NCBI RefSeq assembly: GCF_020176955.2
Contig: NZ_JAIUCZ020000010.1
Location: 248,001-312,000, forward strand
Length of the DNA: 64,000 bases
Direction: 5' to 3'
From: Nocardia sp. alder85J
GTDB taxonomy: Bacteria; Actinomycetota; Actinomycetes; Mycobacteriales; Mycobacteriaceae
Shown one piece after another: positions 24,765 through 33,974 of the stretch. The notes under the pieces are model-generated. The model was not told where the DNA came from. It worked only from the letters and a program-made list of their open reading frames with translations, and ran no database searches. Numbering within the stretch: the first letter of the stretch is position 1; every line of letters begins with the position of its first letter. The position numbers were made by a program, and so were the translations under genes.

Positions 24765-25198
24765 GGCCGGCTGCCGTCCGATCGCTCCAGGCCGGTCCGG
24801 ATCGCCGCGGCCGTGGACACGGGTTCGTGCGGCCGGCGCAGCAGGAAGCCCTTGGCGAAGGTGAGCTTGTCGCCGTGGCGGCGCGGCACCACGTGCAGGT
24901 GGACGTGTGGCACCGTCTGGAACGCCGCCCGGCCGTCGTTCATCAGCAGATTGGCGCCGTCGGCGGCGAGTCCGCTGCGGCGCACGGCCTGCGCGAGGCG
25001 GTGTCCCAGCGTGAAGATCGCGGCGCCGGTGTCATGGTCGAGTTCGTCGAGATCGGTGGCGTGCCGCTTGGGAACCACCAGCGTGTGGCCCCGTGTGATG
25101 GGGCGGATGTCGAGAAACGCGACCAATGTGTCGGTCTCGTGGACCACGGTGGCGGGCGCGTTGCCCGCCACGATCCGGCAGAAGATACAGCCCGTCAC
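24761..25198 (-). CDS. HIT-family nucleotide hydrolase/transferase
   Basis: 145 residues starting at GTG 25198. The N-terminal CIFCRIVAG is a zinc-binding CxxC. The histidine triad HVHLHVVPR is the catalytic motif. Members hydrolyse nucleoside phosphoramidates or dinucleotides. A longer open frame extends to 25303, but the first 35 codons do not resemble the family. It is first gene of the operon with the maleylpyruvate isomerase and peptidase E genes. Confidence 0.9.
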   Translation of the reverse strand: MTGCIFCRIVAGNAPATVVHETDTLVAFLDIRPITRGHTLVVPKRHATDLDELDHDTGAAIFTLGHRLAQAVRRSGLAADGANLLMNDGRAAFQTVPHVHLHVVPRRHGDKLTFAKGFLLRRPHEPVSTAAAIRTGLERSDGSRP

Positions 25199-25335
25199 TG
25201 CTGTGACCCTACGGCATAGGGGTGTGGCCCAGGTCATGCCGAATAAGGGGCAATTGGGAGAATACTCACTTGGATATGTGATGTTGATCTCGGCTAGGCT
25301 CACCGCGAGCCGGGTACAGTTGCGACAATCGTCAC

Positions 25336-25357
25336 TAACTTACCGAGGAGTAAGTTA
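25336..25357. promoter_or_regulatory. Palindrome upstream of pnt operon
   Basis: TAACTTAC, six bases, GTAAGTTA: a perfect 8-bp inverted repeat in the 240-bp gap before pntAa, 83 bp from its start. This is likely an operator. Its ACTTA/TAAGT half-sites resemble those of the MarR operator at 29517. Confidence 0.6.
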
Positions 25358-25439
25358 CGAAACGCCCGATCGGCCGCCGGCGGCGGCCCACCACCGAGGT
25401 GGGGGCCAGCTAGGCCGTTACGAGTAAGGAAGATGACCA

Positions 25440-26678
25440 GTGGAGACAACGCAGAGCGTTCCCCACGGCACACGCGTCGGTGTGGTTCGGGAGTCGAATC
25501 CTGATGAGCGTCGGGTGGCGTTGGTGCCGAAGATCATTCCTGTCCTGGTGAAGCTGGGTGTGGATGTGGTCGTGGAGTCGGGTGCCGGTCTCGGTGCGCT
25601 GATTTCGGATGAGGCGTATGTGGCCGCGGGTGCGGTGATCGGTGATCCGTGGTCTGCGGAGGTGGTGGTGAAGGTCGCTCCGCCCAATGATTCGGAGATC
25701 GCGAGGTTGTCGGCGGGGCAGACGCTGATCGGCTTCCTGGCGCCGCGTGATGCGGATACCAAGATCGGTGTGTTGAAGGCTGCCGGGGTGCAGGCGTTTG
25801 CGGTGGAGGCGATTCCGCGGATTTCGCGAGCGCAGGTGATGGATGCGCTGTCGTCGCAGGCGAATGTGTCCGGGTATAAGGCGGTGTTGCTGGCGGCGTC
25901 GGAGTCGACGCGGTTCTTCCCGATGTTGACCACGGCGGCGGGGACGGTGAAACCGGCGACGGTGCTGGTGCTGGGGGTGGGGGTGGCGGGGTTGCAGGCG
26001 TTGGCGACGGCGAAACGGCTCGGTGGCCGGACGACGGGGTATGACGTGCGGCCGGAGGTGGCTGATCAGGTGCGGTCCGTCGGTGCGCAGTGGCTGGATC
26101 TGGGGATCGATGCCGCTGGTGAGGGTGGGTATGCCCGTGAGCTGACCGAGGAGGAGAAGGCGCGGCAGCAGCAGGCATTGGAAGACGCGATCAAGGGTTT
26201 CGATGTGGTGATCACGACCGCGCTGGTGCCGGGCCGTCCCGCGCCGCGGTTGGTGACCGCGGCGGCGGTGGAGGGGATGAAACCGGGCAGCGTGATCGTG
26301 GATCTGGCCGGTGAGACCGGTGGCAACTGTGAGCTGACCGAGCCGGGTAAGACGGTGGTGAAGCATGGTGTGACGATCTGTTCGCCGTTGAATCTGCCGG
26401 CGACGATGCCGGAGCATGCGTCGGAGTTGTATTCGAAGAATGTTGCGGCGTTGCTGGAGTTGATGGTGAAAGACGGTGTGCTGGCACCGGATTTCGGTGA
26501 TCAGGTGCTGGCCGACTCGTGCGTGACCCGCGACCGGGAAACTCCGGCCGCGCCTGCGGCCCCGGCCGCGGCGACTGCTGCTGTGGTCGAGGTCGATTCC
26601 GCTGCGACGGTTGATTCGCCTGCGGTGGAGTCGGGTTCGGGGTCTTCTTCTGCTTCTGATTCGAAGGCGGGTAACTGA
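25440..26678 (+). CDS. pntAa: NAD(P) transhydrogenase subunit alpha part 1
   Basis: 412 residues, domain dI that binds NAD(H). Motifs: RVGVVRESNPDERRVALVP at the N-terminus, VLGVGVAGLQALATAKRLG Rossmann loop and PGSVIVDLAGETGGNCE. A hydrophilic Ala/Pro/Ser-rich tail (about 350-412) is not conserved. With PntAb and PntB it forms the proton-translocating transhydrogenase that drives NADPH formation. The stop overlaps the pntAb ATG (TGATG). Confidence 0.96.
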   Translation: METTQSVPHGTRVGVVRESNPDERRVALVPKIIPVLVKLGVDVVVESGAGLGALISDEAYVAAGAVIGDPWSAEVVVKVAPPNDSEIARLSAGQTLIGFLAPRDADTKIGVLKAAGVQAFAVEAIPRISRAQVMDALSSQANVSGYKAVLLAASESTRFFPMLTTAAGTVKPATVLVLGVGVAGLQALATAKRLGGRTTGYDVRPEVADQVRSVGAQWLDLGIDAAGEGGYARELTEEEKARQQQALEDAIKGFDVVITTALVPGRPAPRLVTAAAVEGMKPGSVIVDLAGETGGNCELTEPGKTVVKHGVTICSPLNLPATMPEHASELYSKNVAALLELMVKDGVLAPDFGDQVLADSCVTRDRETPAAPAAPAAATAAVVEVDSAATVDSPAVESGSGSSSASDSKAGN

Positions 26679-27010
26679 TGTATACGGAGTTGCTGGCGAA
26701 TATCGCGATCCTGGTGTTGTCCGGGTTTGTCGGGTTCGCGGTGATCTCGAAGGTTCCCAACACTCTGCACACGCCGTTGATGTCGGGCACGAACGCGATC
26801 CACGGGATCGTGGTGCTGGGTGCGCTGGTGGTGCTGGGCAAGATCGCGCACCCGTCGATCGCGGAGCAGGTCATCTTGTTCGTCGCGGTGGTGTTCGGGA
26901 CGTTGAACGTGATCGGTGGTTTCGTGGTGACGGACCGGATGCTGGGCATGTTCAAGGCGAAGAAGCCCGGTGCACAGGGTGATTCCGCTGGTGAGAAGGC
27001 GGGGAAGTAG
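26678..27010 (+). CDS. pntAb: NAD(P) transhydrogenase subunit alpha part 2
   Basis: 110 residues, the first membrane part of domain dII. Three or four helices: LLANIAILVLSGFVGFAVI, HGIVVLGALVVLG and VILFVAVVFGTLNVIGGFVVTDRML. It ends in a short Lys/Gly-rich tail. The split alpha subunit (Aa plus Ab) is usual in actinobacteria. Confidence 0.96.
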   Translation: MYTELLANIAILVLSGFVGFAVISKVPNTLHTPLMSGTNAIHGIVVLGALVVLGKIAHPSIAEQVILFVAVVFGTLNVIGGFVVTDRMLGMFKAKKPGAQGDSAGEKAGK

Positions 27011-27013
27011 ATC

Positions 27014-28429
27014 ATGGACAATCTGGTCAATATTCTCTATATCGTCGCGTTCGCGTTGTTCATCTACGGTCTGATGGGTTTGACCGGTCCGAAGACGGCG
27101 GTGCGCGGGAATCAGATCGCCGCGTTCGGCATGTTGCTGGCGGTGGTGGCGACGTTCATCTCCATCCGGCACACGAACAACTGGATTGTGATCGTGGCTG
27201 GTCTGGTGGTGGGTGTCGGGTTGGGGGTGCCGCCGGCGCGGTTCACGAAGATGACGGCGATGCCGCAGTTGGTGGCGGCGTTCAATGGTGTCGGTGGTGG
27301 CACGGTCGCGTTGATCGCGTGGTCGGAGTTCCTGGACACGCACAGTTTCTCGCGGGTGCCCGAGCAGCCGAGTGTGCATATCGTGATCGCGTCGCTGTTC
27401 GCGGCGATCATCGGGTCGATCTCGTTCTGGGGGTCGTTGATCGCGTTCGGGAAGTTGCAGGAGATCCTGCCGGGCAAGCCGATCGGGATCGGGAGACTTC
27501 AGCAGCCGTTGAACCTGTTGTTGTTCGTGGTCGCGGTCGGTTCGGCAGTCGTGATCGGTGTCGGCGCCACCAAGGAGGGGGTGTCGGGCTGGTGGATGGT
27601 GCTGCTGCTGGTGGCCGCCGCGGTGCTCGGGTTGATGGTGGTGCTGCCGATCGGTGGCGCGGACATGCCGGTGGTTATCTCCCTGCTCAACGCGCTCACC
27701 GGGTTGTCGGCGGCGGCGGCGGGTTTGGCGTTGAACAACACGGCGATGATCGTGGCGGGCATGATCGTGGGTGCGTCGGGCACGATCCTCACGAATTTGA
27801 TGGCGAAGGCGATGAACCGGTCGATTCCGGCGATCGTGGCCGGTGGCTTCGGTGGTGGTGGCGCGGTCGCCTCGAGCGGTGGTAGTGGTGAAGCGAAGCA
27901 GGCCAAGGCGACTTCGGCCGCGGATGCGGCGATCCAGATGGCGTATGCGAATCAGGTGATCGTGGTCCCCGGGTACGGGATGGCCGTGGCGCAGGCCCAG
28001 CACGCGGTGAAGGAGATGGCGTCGCTGCTGGAGGCCAAGGGGGTGGAGGTGAAGTACGCGATCCACCCGGTGGCCGGTCGTATGCCCGGGCATATGAATG
28101 TGCTGCTGGCCGAGGCGGAGGTCTCCTATGACGCGATGAAGGAGATGGACGATATCAACGGTGAGTTCGGTCGCACCGATGTCGCGTTGGTGATCGGCGC
28201 CAACGATGTCACCAATCCGGCCGCGCGCGAGGATGCGTCCAGTCCGATCTACGGGATGCCGGTGTTGAATGTGGATCAGGCCAAGAGTGTGATCGTGTTG
28301 AAACGCTCGATGAACTCCGGTTTCGCCGGTATCGACAATCCGTTGTTCTATGCCGAGCACACCTCGATGCTGTTCGGTGACGCCAAGAAATCCGTCGGCT
28401 CCGTCACCGAAGAACTCAAGGCACTGTAA
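27014..28429 (+). CDS. pntB: NAD(P) transhydrogenase subunit beta
   Basis: 471 residues. An N-terminal membrane half has about eight or nine helices; the C-terminal NADP-binding domain dIII begins near residue 300 with VIVVPGYGMAVAQAQ and ends with VIVLKRSM and NPLFY. ATG 27014 is three bases after the pntAb stop. The operon ends in a strong hairpin at 28438. Codon third positions are richer in T and G than in flanking genes. Confidence 0.97.
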   Translation: MDNLVNILYIVAFALFIYGLMGLTGPKTAVRGNQIAAFGMLLAVVATFISIRHTNNWIVIVAGLVVGVGLGVPPARFTKMTAMPQLVAAFNGVGGGTVALIAWSEFLDTHSFSRVPEQPSVHIVIASLFAAIIGSISFWGSLIAFGKLQEILPGKPIGIGRLQQPLNLLLFVVAVGSAVVIGVGATKEGVSGWWMVLLLVAAAVLGLMVVLPIGGADMPVVISLLNALTGLSAAAAGLALNNTAMIVAGMIVGASGTILTNLMAKAMNRSIPAIVAGGFGGGGAVASSGGSGEAKQAKATSAADAAIQMAYANQVIVVPGYGMAVAQAQHAVKEMASLLEAKGVEVKYAIHPVAGRMPGHMNVLLAEAEVSYDAMKEMDDINGEFGRTDVALVIGANDVTNPAAREDASSPIYGMPVLNVDQAKSVIVLKRSMNSGFAGIDNPLFYAEHTSMLFGDAKKSVGSVTEELKAL

Positions 28430-28437
28430 TCGATTGC

Positions 28438-28473
28438 GCGAGGGCCTCGTTCGATCTCGAACGAGGCCCTCGC
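28438..28473. terminator. Strong hairpin terminator after pntB
   Basis: A perfect 17-bp stem (28438-28454 with 28457-28473) separated by only two bases, beginning 9 bp after the pntB stop. There is no T-run, as is common in high-GC genomes. Confidence 0.85.
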
Positions 28474-28533
28474 CGCTGTCCGCCATAAGATCGGCCCAGC
28501 ATGCCGAGTGGTGTGCGAAAGGGGAGGGATCGG

Positions 28534-28860
28534 ATGACCATTCGTGAATTCTTCCGGCTGCCGGAGACGGTGGCGGACGCACCGATCTACGGCGCTCCGG
28601 TCGAGACCGCCGACGGGACCACCGTGATCACCGTCGCGCGTCCGGGCGGCTGGCCGCGAGTGCCGATGCGGCCGGTGGGGATTTTCGTCGTGCGCGAGGG
28701 CACGGTGACCTGGGCACCGGCCGAGGACCATACGCGAATCGCGCTGCTCGGCGAGACGATCGGCCTGGTGGCCGCCACGATCGCCACCCTCGCGATCCTG
28801 CGGCGCCCGCCGTGGCCGGACCTGGTGCTGCGGCGCGACGTCGGCGCCGGGCCACACTGA
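28534..28860 (+). CDS. GerW/YtfJ-like protein
   Basis: 108 residues from ATG 28534, preceded by GGGGAGGG. The pattern VYG-like DAPIYGAPVETADGTTVITVA, then RPVGIFVVREGTVTWAPAED resembles the Spore_YtfJ (GerW) domain, which despite its name is widespread in actinobacteria. A hydrophobic segment (about 76-92) near the C-terminus may contact the membrane. Function outside spores is unknown. Confidence 0.65.
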   Translation: MTIREFFRLPETVADAPIYGAPVETADGTTVITVARPGGWPRVPMRPVGIFVVREGTVTWAPAEDHTRIALLGETIGLVAATIATLAILRRPPWPDLVLRRDVGAGPH

Positions 28861-28957
28861 GGCGGTAGCGGACGAGACGCGCGGTCCGAGCACCGAGGCC
28901 GCGGCACCGTGCCGAATCCGGATGTGACGACGCCGTGTTCGTCGGCCGCTCGCCCGT

Positions 28958-29494
28958 TCAGCGCGTCTGCTGATCGTCCGCGCTGCTCAGGAAGTCGTCG
29001 ACCATCCGATGATTGAGCCGGGCCAGGGCGGCGAGGTCCTCGAAGGTCCAGGTGCTCAGGCAGTCCTGGATGACCCGGCGGCCCACCGCCCGGATCGCGT
29101 CCACCGCATCGGCGCCGGCGGTGGTCAGCCGCACCCGTTGCGCTCGGCGGTCGCACGGATCCGGCACCCGGGTCACGAATCCGGTGCGTTCCAGCCGCTG
29201 CACCTGGCGGGTGACGTGCGGGGCCTCGACGTCGAGGCGGGCGGCGATCTCGCCGAGCCGCAGCGGTTCGTCGGCCTCGGCGAGCAGCCGTAACAGCGGC
29301 ACGTTGGCGCGGTCGACCTCCACGCCGGCCTCCGCCGCGGTCCGGTCGTGGCGGCGGGCCCGGGTCAACATGTGCGCGATTCTGGTCAGTGCGCGTTCCA
29401 GTTCCGCGATGTGATCGGCGTCGACGCTTGTCCGGGCAGGTGTCTCGGCGTCGGCATCGAGATCGTTCTCAGGGGTAGCTGGAGACCGGCGCAT
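28958..29494 (-). CDS. MarR-family regulator
   Basis: 178 residues. The winged helix spans about 70-140: LRLGEIAARLDVEAPHVTRQVQRLERTGFV in two parts, then the DRRAQRVRLTTAG wing. It is divergent from an MFS transporter, with a palindromic operator between them. It probably represses the transporter and itself. The effector is not known. Confidence 0.9.
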   Translation of the reverse strand: MRRSPATPENDLDADAETPARTSVDADHIAELERALTRIAHMLTRARRHDRTAAEAGVEVDRANVPLLRLLAEADEPLRLGEIAARLDVEAPHVTRQVQRLERTGFVTRVPDPCDRRAQRVRLTTAGADAVDAIRAVGRRVIQDCLSTWTFEDLAALARLNHRMVDDFLSSADDQQTR

Positions 29495-29516
29495 GGGGTT
29501 ATTCTACGAGGCGGGT

Positions 29517-29535
29517 TACTTAAGTTAGGTAAGTA
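29517..29535. promoter_or_regulatory. MarR operator candidate
   Basis: TACTTA, seven bases, TAAGTA: a perfect inverted repeat 22 bp upstream of the MarR start and about 86 bp upstream of the MFS start. Confidence 0.65.
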
Positions 29536-29620
29536 TGGCGGGATCCGCCGGGACGACGACGTGCCGAAGCGAGACGCCACGAGGGGACCCGGATTCCGGG
29601 ATGACGATGAGGACACAGAG

Positions 29621-31075
29621 ATGACGTCGACCGTCGAGGGCCGGCCCGGCGCCGGCGCGACCGAGACCGGCGCCGCCGAGGCCGGCAACAAGGCCAACCT
29701 CGGCCTGACCCTGCTCGCGCTCTGCGCCGCCGGCCTGGTCGTGTCGTTGCAGCAGACGATGGTGATCCCGTTGCTGCCGCGGCTGATCACCCAGTTGCAC
29801 ACCAATGTCTCCGGGGTGACCTGGCTGTTCACCGCCTCGCTGCTGACCGGAGCGGTGGCGACGCCGCTGCTGTCGCGGTTCGGCGACATGTACGGCAAGA
29901 AGCTCATGGTCATGGTGTGCATGGGCCTGCTGCTGGCGGGTTCGGTGATCTGCGCGCTGGCCACCACGCTCGACGTGTACGTCATCGGGCGGGCGTTGCA
30001 GGGTGTGTCGTCGGCGCTGATCCCCTTGGCGATCGGCATCATCCGCGACACCTTCCCGCCGCAGCGGCTCACCACCGCCATCGGCGTGATCAGCGGCACC
30101 ATGGGCGTCGGCGGCACCGTCGGCATGCTGGTCACCGGTGTGATCGCCAACCACACGACCAGCCCGCATCCGGTCTTCTGGATCACCGCGGTGATGGCGC
30201 TGCTGTCGACCGTGCTGGTCGCGGTCACCGCGAAGGACACCGGCATCCGGCACGGCGGGCAGCCGGACTTCCTCGGCGCCGGGCTGCTGGCGGGCCTGCT
30301 GATCTGCCTGTTGCTGGCGATCAGTGAGGCGCCCGACTGGGGCTGGGGTTCCGGCAGGGTGATCGGGCTGTTCGCCGGGGCCGTGGCGCTCACCGTGGTG
30401 TGGGTGTTCGCGGAGCTCAAGGTGTCCCAGCCGTTGGTGCGGCTGCCGTTGCTGGTCGGGCCGCGGTCGCTGTCGGCGAACCTGGCCTCGGCGCTGCTCG
30501 GTTTCGCGATGTTCGGCTCGTTCTCGCTGATCTCGAATTTCGTCGAGACCCCGGCGGACAAGGTCGGTTACGGGTTGTCGGGCACGGTGCTGGACGTCGG
30601 CCTCTACGGCATCCCGAGCACGGTGATGATGACCTACTTCTCGTTCCGGACCGGGCGCATCGCGGCCCGCCTCGGCGCGGCCCACACGCTGGCGCTCGGC
30701 TCGGCGGTCGCGGCGCTGGCGCCGTTGACGCTGGTCTTCTTCCACACCCACGGGTACGAGCTGATCATCTCGAATATGTTGCAGGGCATCGGTTTCGGTA
30801 TCAGCTACGCGGCCCTGGGCACGCTCGCGGTGCAGCATGTGGCGATGAGCGAGAGCAGTATCGCCAGCGGTATCAACTCGCTGGTGCGGACGGCGGGCGG
30901 CAGTATCTCCGGCGCGATCACCGGCTCGATCCTGTCGGCGTACACCATCGGGCACTCCGGCGTGCCGCAGTTGCACGCCTACGTGCTGAGTTTCGCGTTG
31001 CTCGGCATCGGCGCGCTGCTGGCGGCCGCGACCGCCTTCGGAAACGGGCTGCGGCACAAGCACGTCGCGCACTGA
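29621..31075 (+). CDS. MFS transporter, DHA2-like, under MarR control
   Basis: 484 residues, about 14 helices. It starts with a hydrophilic Gly/Ala/Thr-rich stretch before helix 1 (LGLTLLALCAAGLVVSL). The loop SRFGDMYGKKLMV matches MFS motif A. The second half includes VETPADKVGYGLSG, common in actinobacterial members. Substrate unknown; the divergent MarR suggests export of a toxic or aromatic compound. Confidence 0.88.
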   Translation: MTSTVEGRPGAGATETGAAEAGNKANLGLTLLALCAAGLVVSLQQTMVIPLLPRLITQLHTNVSGVTWLFTASLLTGAVATPLLSRFGDMYGKKLMVMVCMGLLLAGSVICALATTLDVYVIGRALQGVSSALIPLAIGIIRDTFPPQRLTTAIGVISGTMGVGGTVGMLVTGVIANHTTSPHPVFWITAVMALLSTVLVAVTAKDTGIRHGGQPDFLGAGLLAGLLICLLLAISEAPDWGWGSGRVIGLFAGAVALTVVWVFAELKVSQPLVRLPLLVGPRSLSANLASALLGFAMFGSFSLISNFVETPADKVGYGLSGTVLDVGLYGIPSTVMMTYFSFRTGRIAARLGAAHTLALGSAVAALAPLTLVFFHTHGYELIISNMLQGIGFGISYAALGTLAVQHVAMSESSIASGINSLVRTAGGSISGAITGSILSAYTIGHSGVPQLHAYVLSFALLGIGALLAAATAFGNGLRHKHVAH

Positions 31076-31078
31076 CGG

Positions 31079-31390
31079 TCAGCGTCTGCGCGGCTCCCGG
31101 GCCTCCACGGCGAGCTTCGCCTCCCGTAGCGAGGCCCGGGGGTACAGCTCGCGGTACCGCTTGATCGCCACGATCTTCTTGCCCTGGGCCAGCAGTTGGT
31201 CCACCTCGGCCAGGCCGAAGCCCGCGGTGTCGACCGGCAGCGGCCGGGGCGGGCGGTAGCCGGCATCGGTGCTCTCCGCGTCGATCTCGGCCGGGCCGGG
31301 GGCGTCGGTGAGGCCGAGATGGGCGATGATCGCGTCCAGTTTGCGTTCGATGCGATCGAGTCTGCGGTCCAACCGCTCGTCGGCGAACAT
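31079..31390 (-). CDS. Protein with ribosomal L7/L12 C-terminal-like domain
   Basis: 103 residues. The N-terminus is a charged coiled-coil (ERLDRRLDRIERKLDAIIAHL). The C-terminal 40 residues (VDQLLAQGKKIVAIKRYRELYP, then SLREAKLAVE) match the L7/L12 C-terminal fold. It is not the ribosomal protein itself. The role is unknown. It is convergent with the MFS gene. Confidence 0.75.
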   Translation of the reverse strand: MFADERLDRRLDRIERKLDAIIAHLGLTDAPGPAEIDAESTDAGYRPPRPLPVDTAGFGLAEVDQLLAQGKKIVAIKRYRELYPRASLREAKLAVEAREPRRR

Positions 31391-31409
31391 GTTCCGACTG
31401 TAACCGCGC

Positions 31410-32873
31410 TCAGGCCGGTGTCGCGACCATACAGGCGAACCAGGCGCACAACAGGATCGTCACCAGCGGAAAGATCAGCGCGGCGGTCAGCGAGGTGAAC
31501 TTCGCCAGCCACCCGATCGCCGACGGCCCGACGAGGAAACCCAGATAGCCCAGGGTGAACACGTGCGACATGTCGGTGGTCGCCGTCTCGGTGCCGAGAT
31601 TGCCCGCGGCGCTGAAGATCTGCGGCACGCCACCGGCCAGGCCCACGCCCAGCAGCGCCCAGCCGGCCAAGGTCACCGGCACCCAGGCCGATCCGACGAT
31701 CAACGCCAGCCCGGCCGCCGCCAGCAGCGCTCCCCAGCGCACCAGCGCGACCCGCCCGAACTGTCCGTTGATCCGATCCGCCGCGAACCGCCCGATGGTC
31801 ATGGTGGTCGAGAACGCGCCGAAGGCCAGCGCCGCGGTGGCGTCGGCGACGTGCAGCCGCTCGTGCACCTGGAGGGCGCTCCAATCGTTGGCCACCCCTT
31901 CGGTCATCAGGAATGCGAACGCGATCGCCCCGAGCGCCACCACCCGGCGGACATCCCGTCGCCGCCCCGGTACGCCGTCCCCGGCGCCGTCGGCCGATAC
32001 GCCACTGCCGGAAGCGGTTGCCCCCCACTCGGTGTCGTGGACCCGGCCCCGGCGGACCCGGCTGTGCACCGCGTCGTGATCGGTGCCGTGGTCCGGGACA
32101 CCGTCGCGGTCGGGCATCGCACCGCTCGCGGCACGCAGGTCGTATGCGTTGCCGAGGTCGGTCGCGGATTCGGCCACCGTGGTCGCGGCGGTGTCGGCTT
32201 CGGGCCGGGCCGCGTCGGTGGCCTGCCGCCGGTCGGGCGGGAGCAGTCGCGGGATACAACCCGTGATGAGCACCAGGCCCAGGGCGGCGGCGAACGTGAC
32301 GGTCACGCGCGGGTCCAGCCCGGCGTGCAGTGCGGCCGAACCGGCGAGCGAGCCGACCAGCCCGCCGCAGGAGAACAGTGCGTGGAACGCGGACATGATC
32401 GGCCGTCCGTAGCGCCGTTCCACCTGTACCGCTTGGCTGTTCATCGACACGTCCAGGGCGCCGTTGCCGAATCCCAAGGCCGCCAGCGCGATCGCCAGTG
32501 ACGCGGGGCCCGTGGCATTGATCGGCCCCAGCACCACGAAGGATACGAAGACGCCGGCGGCCGCGACCATGGTCCGGCTGCCGACGCGGTCGGCCACCGG
32601 CCCGGCGGCCTGCATGCCGAGGATGCCGCCGCCGGCCATCAGCAGGATGAGCATGCCGAGGGTGGCGTGCGAGACTCCGGTGCGCGCGGTGATGGCGGGG
32701 ATGTGCACCACCCACATGGACATCGTGAAGCCGTTGAGGCAGAACACCGTGAAGACGGCGGCACGCGCGAACCGGGTGGCGGGGGCGACCGTCGACGTGT
32801 CCACCGATTCGACGGTACCGCCTTCCGCAGTGTCACCATCGGGACAAGCACCGGTTGTCGATATGGCAAACAT
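31410..32873 (-). CDS. MFS transporter with long central hydrophilic insert
   Basis: 487 residues, about 12 helices in two halves. Helix 2 and 3 are joined by GPVADRVGSRTMV. Between helices 6 and 7, about 90 residues (roughly 215-305) are charged and low in hydrophobics, longer than usual. ATG 32873 is preferred over an upstream ATG at 32933 because homologues start near the first helix. Substrate unknown. It is divergent from the haloperoxidase-type hydrolase. Confidence 0.85.
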   Translation of the reverse strand: MFAISTTGACPDGDTAEGGTVESVDTSTVAPATRFARAAVFTVFCLNGFTMSMWVVHIPAITARTGVSHATLGMLILLMAGGGILGMQAAGPVADRVGSRTMVAAAGVFVSFVVLGPINATGPASLAIALAALGFGNGALDVSMNSQAVQVERRYGRPIMSAFHALFSCGGLVGSLAGSAALHAGLDPRVTVTFAAALGLVLITGCIPRLLPPDRRQATDAARPEADTAATTVAESATDLGNAYDLRAASGAMPDRDGVPDHGTDHDAVHSRVRRGRVHDTEWGATASGSGVSADGAGDGVPGRRRDVRRVVALGAIAFAFLMTEGVANDWSALQVHERLHVADATAALAFGAFSTTMTIGRFAADRINGQFGRVALVRWGALLAAAGLALIVGSAWVPVTLAGWALLGVGLAGGVPQIFSAAGNLGTETATTDMSHVFTLGYLGFLVGPSAIGWLAKFTSLTAALIFPLVTILLCAWFACMVATPA

Positions 32874-32950
32874 GCAGCTACCTTGAACGGGCAGCCCGGA
32901 TCGGCGATTCGGGACCTCGCTCGGCAACCGCACAGAAGGAGGCTCTCCCG

Positions 32951-33778
32951 ATGCCTGTGTGTACCACGCGCGACGGAGTGGACATCTACTACAAGGACTG
33001 GGGCTCCGGGCGCCCGGTCGTGTTCATCCACGGCTGGCCCCTGAGCGCCGATGCCTGGGACGACCAGATGAAGGCGGTCGCCGACTCGGGCTTCCGTGGC
33101 ATCGCCCACGACCGGCGTGGTCACGGCCGTTCCGCGCAGCCCTGGAACGGGTACGACTTCGACACCTTCGCCGACGATCTGAACGATCTGATGACCCAGC
33201 TGGACCTGCACGACGTGACGCTGGTCGCGCATTCCATGGGCGGCGGTGAACTGGCCCGCTACATCGGCCGGCACGGCACCGCGCGGGTCCGCTCCGCGGT
33301 GCTGCTGGCCGCGGTGACGCCGAAGATGCTGAAGGGTGCCGACAATCCGGCGGGTGTGCCCGAGGACGCCTTGATGCAGATCAAGAACGGCATCCTCACC
33401 GAGCGGTCGCAGTACTGGCACGATGCGTCCGAAGCATTCTTCGGCGCGAATCGGCGCGGCTCCAGGGCAACCCAGGGCAACCGGGATGCCTTCTGGTTCA
33501 TGGCGATGCACGAATCGATCGAGGCCGGGGTCAAGTGCGTGGATGCCTTCGGCTACGACGATTTCACCGCCGACCTGAAGAAATTCGACATCCCGACGCT
33601 GATCGTGCACGGCGACGACGACCAGATCGTGCCGATCGACGCCACCGCCCGGCAGGCGGCGAAGCTGATCCGCGACGCGAATCTGATCGTCTACGAGGGC
33701 GCTTCGCACGGCCTGGCCATGGTGCCCGGCGACAAGGAGCGCTTCAACAAGGATCTGACCACCTTCCTGGGGGTCTGA
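32951..33778 (+). CDS. Alpha/beta hydrolase, cofactor-free haloperoxidase/arylesterase type
   Basis: 275 residues. The oxyanion loop FIHGWPLSADAWDDQ, the nucleophile elbow VAHSMGGGE (catalytic Ser), the acid HGDDDQIVP and the His GASHGLAM are all present. This is the pattern of non-haem chloro/bromoperoxidases, which act in vivo mainly as esterases. No signal peptide, so cytoplasmic. The start ATG 32951 fits homologues (PVCTTRDGVDIYYKDWG). Confidence 0.9.
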   Translation: MPVCTTRDGVDIYYKDWGSGRPVVFIHGWPLSADAWDDQMKAVADSGFRGIAHDRRGHGRSAQPWNGYDFDTFADDLNDLMTQLDLHDVTLVAHSMGGGELARYIGRHGTARVRSAVLLAAVTPKMLKGADNPAGVPEDALMQIKNGILTERSQYWHDASEAFFGANRRGSRATQGNRDAFWFMAMHESIEAGVKCVDAFGYDDFTADLKKFDIPTLIVHGDDDQIVPIDATARQAAKLIRDANLIVYEGASHGLAMVPGDKERFNKDLTTFLGV

Positions 33779-33974
33779 TCCCGGGCCGTCCGGATCGCTG
33801 GGCGACCGGACCCGGCCGCACCGGCCACCGCGACTCCGCGGCGGTGGCCGGTGTGGCCTCACCGTCGGATGCCGGCCCGCTCTCCCTTCTGGGGGCCGAT
33901 GCGGCCGGGGGTGCCGCTCCGTTTCCGTCGGCCGGTGCCCCCTCGCGCTCCGATGCCGATGCGCTTTCGGGCGT

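Noticed and set aside
26501..28582. 693-codon open frame on the minus strand over pntB
   Set aside because: Low-complexity Arg/His/Gln-rich translation antisense to a well-conserved transhydrogenase subunit.
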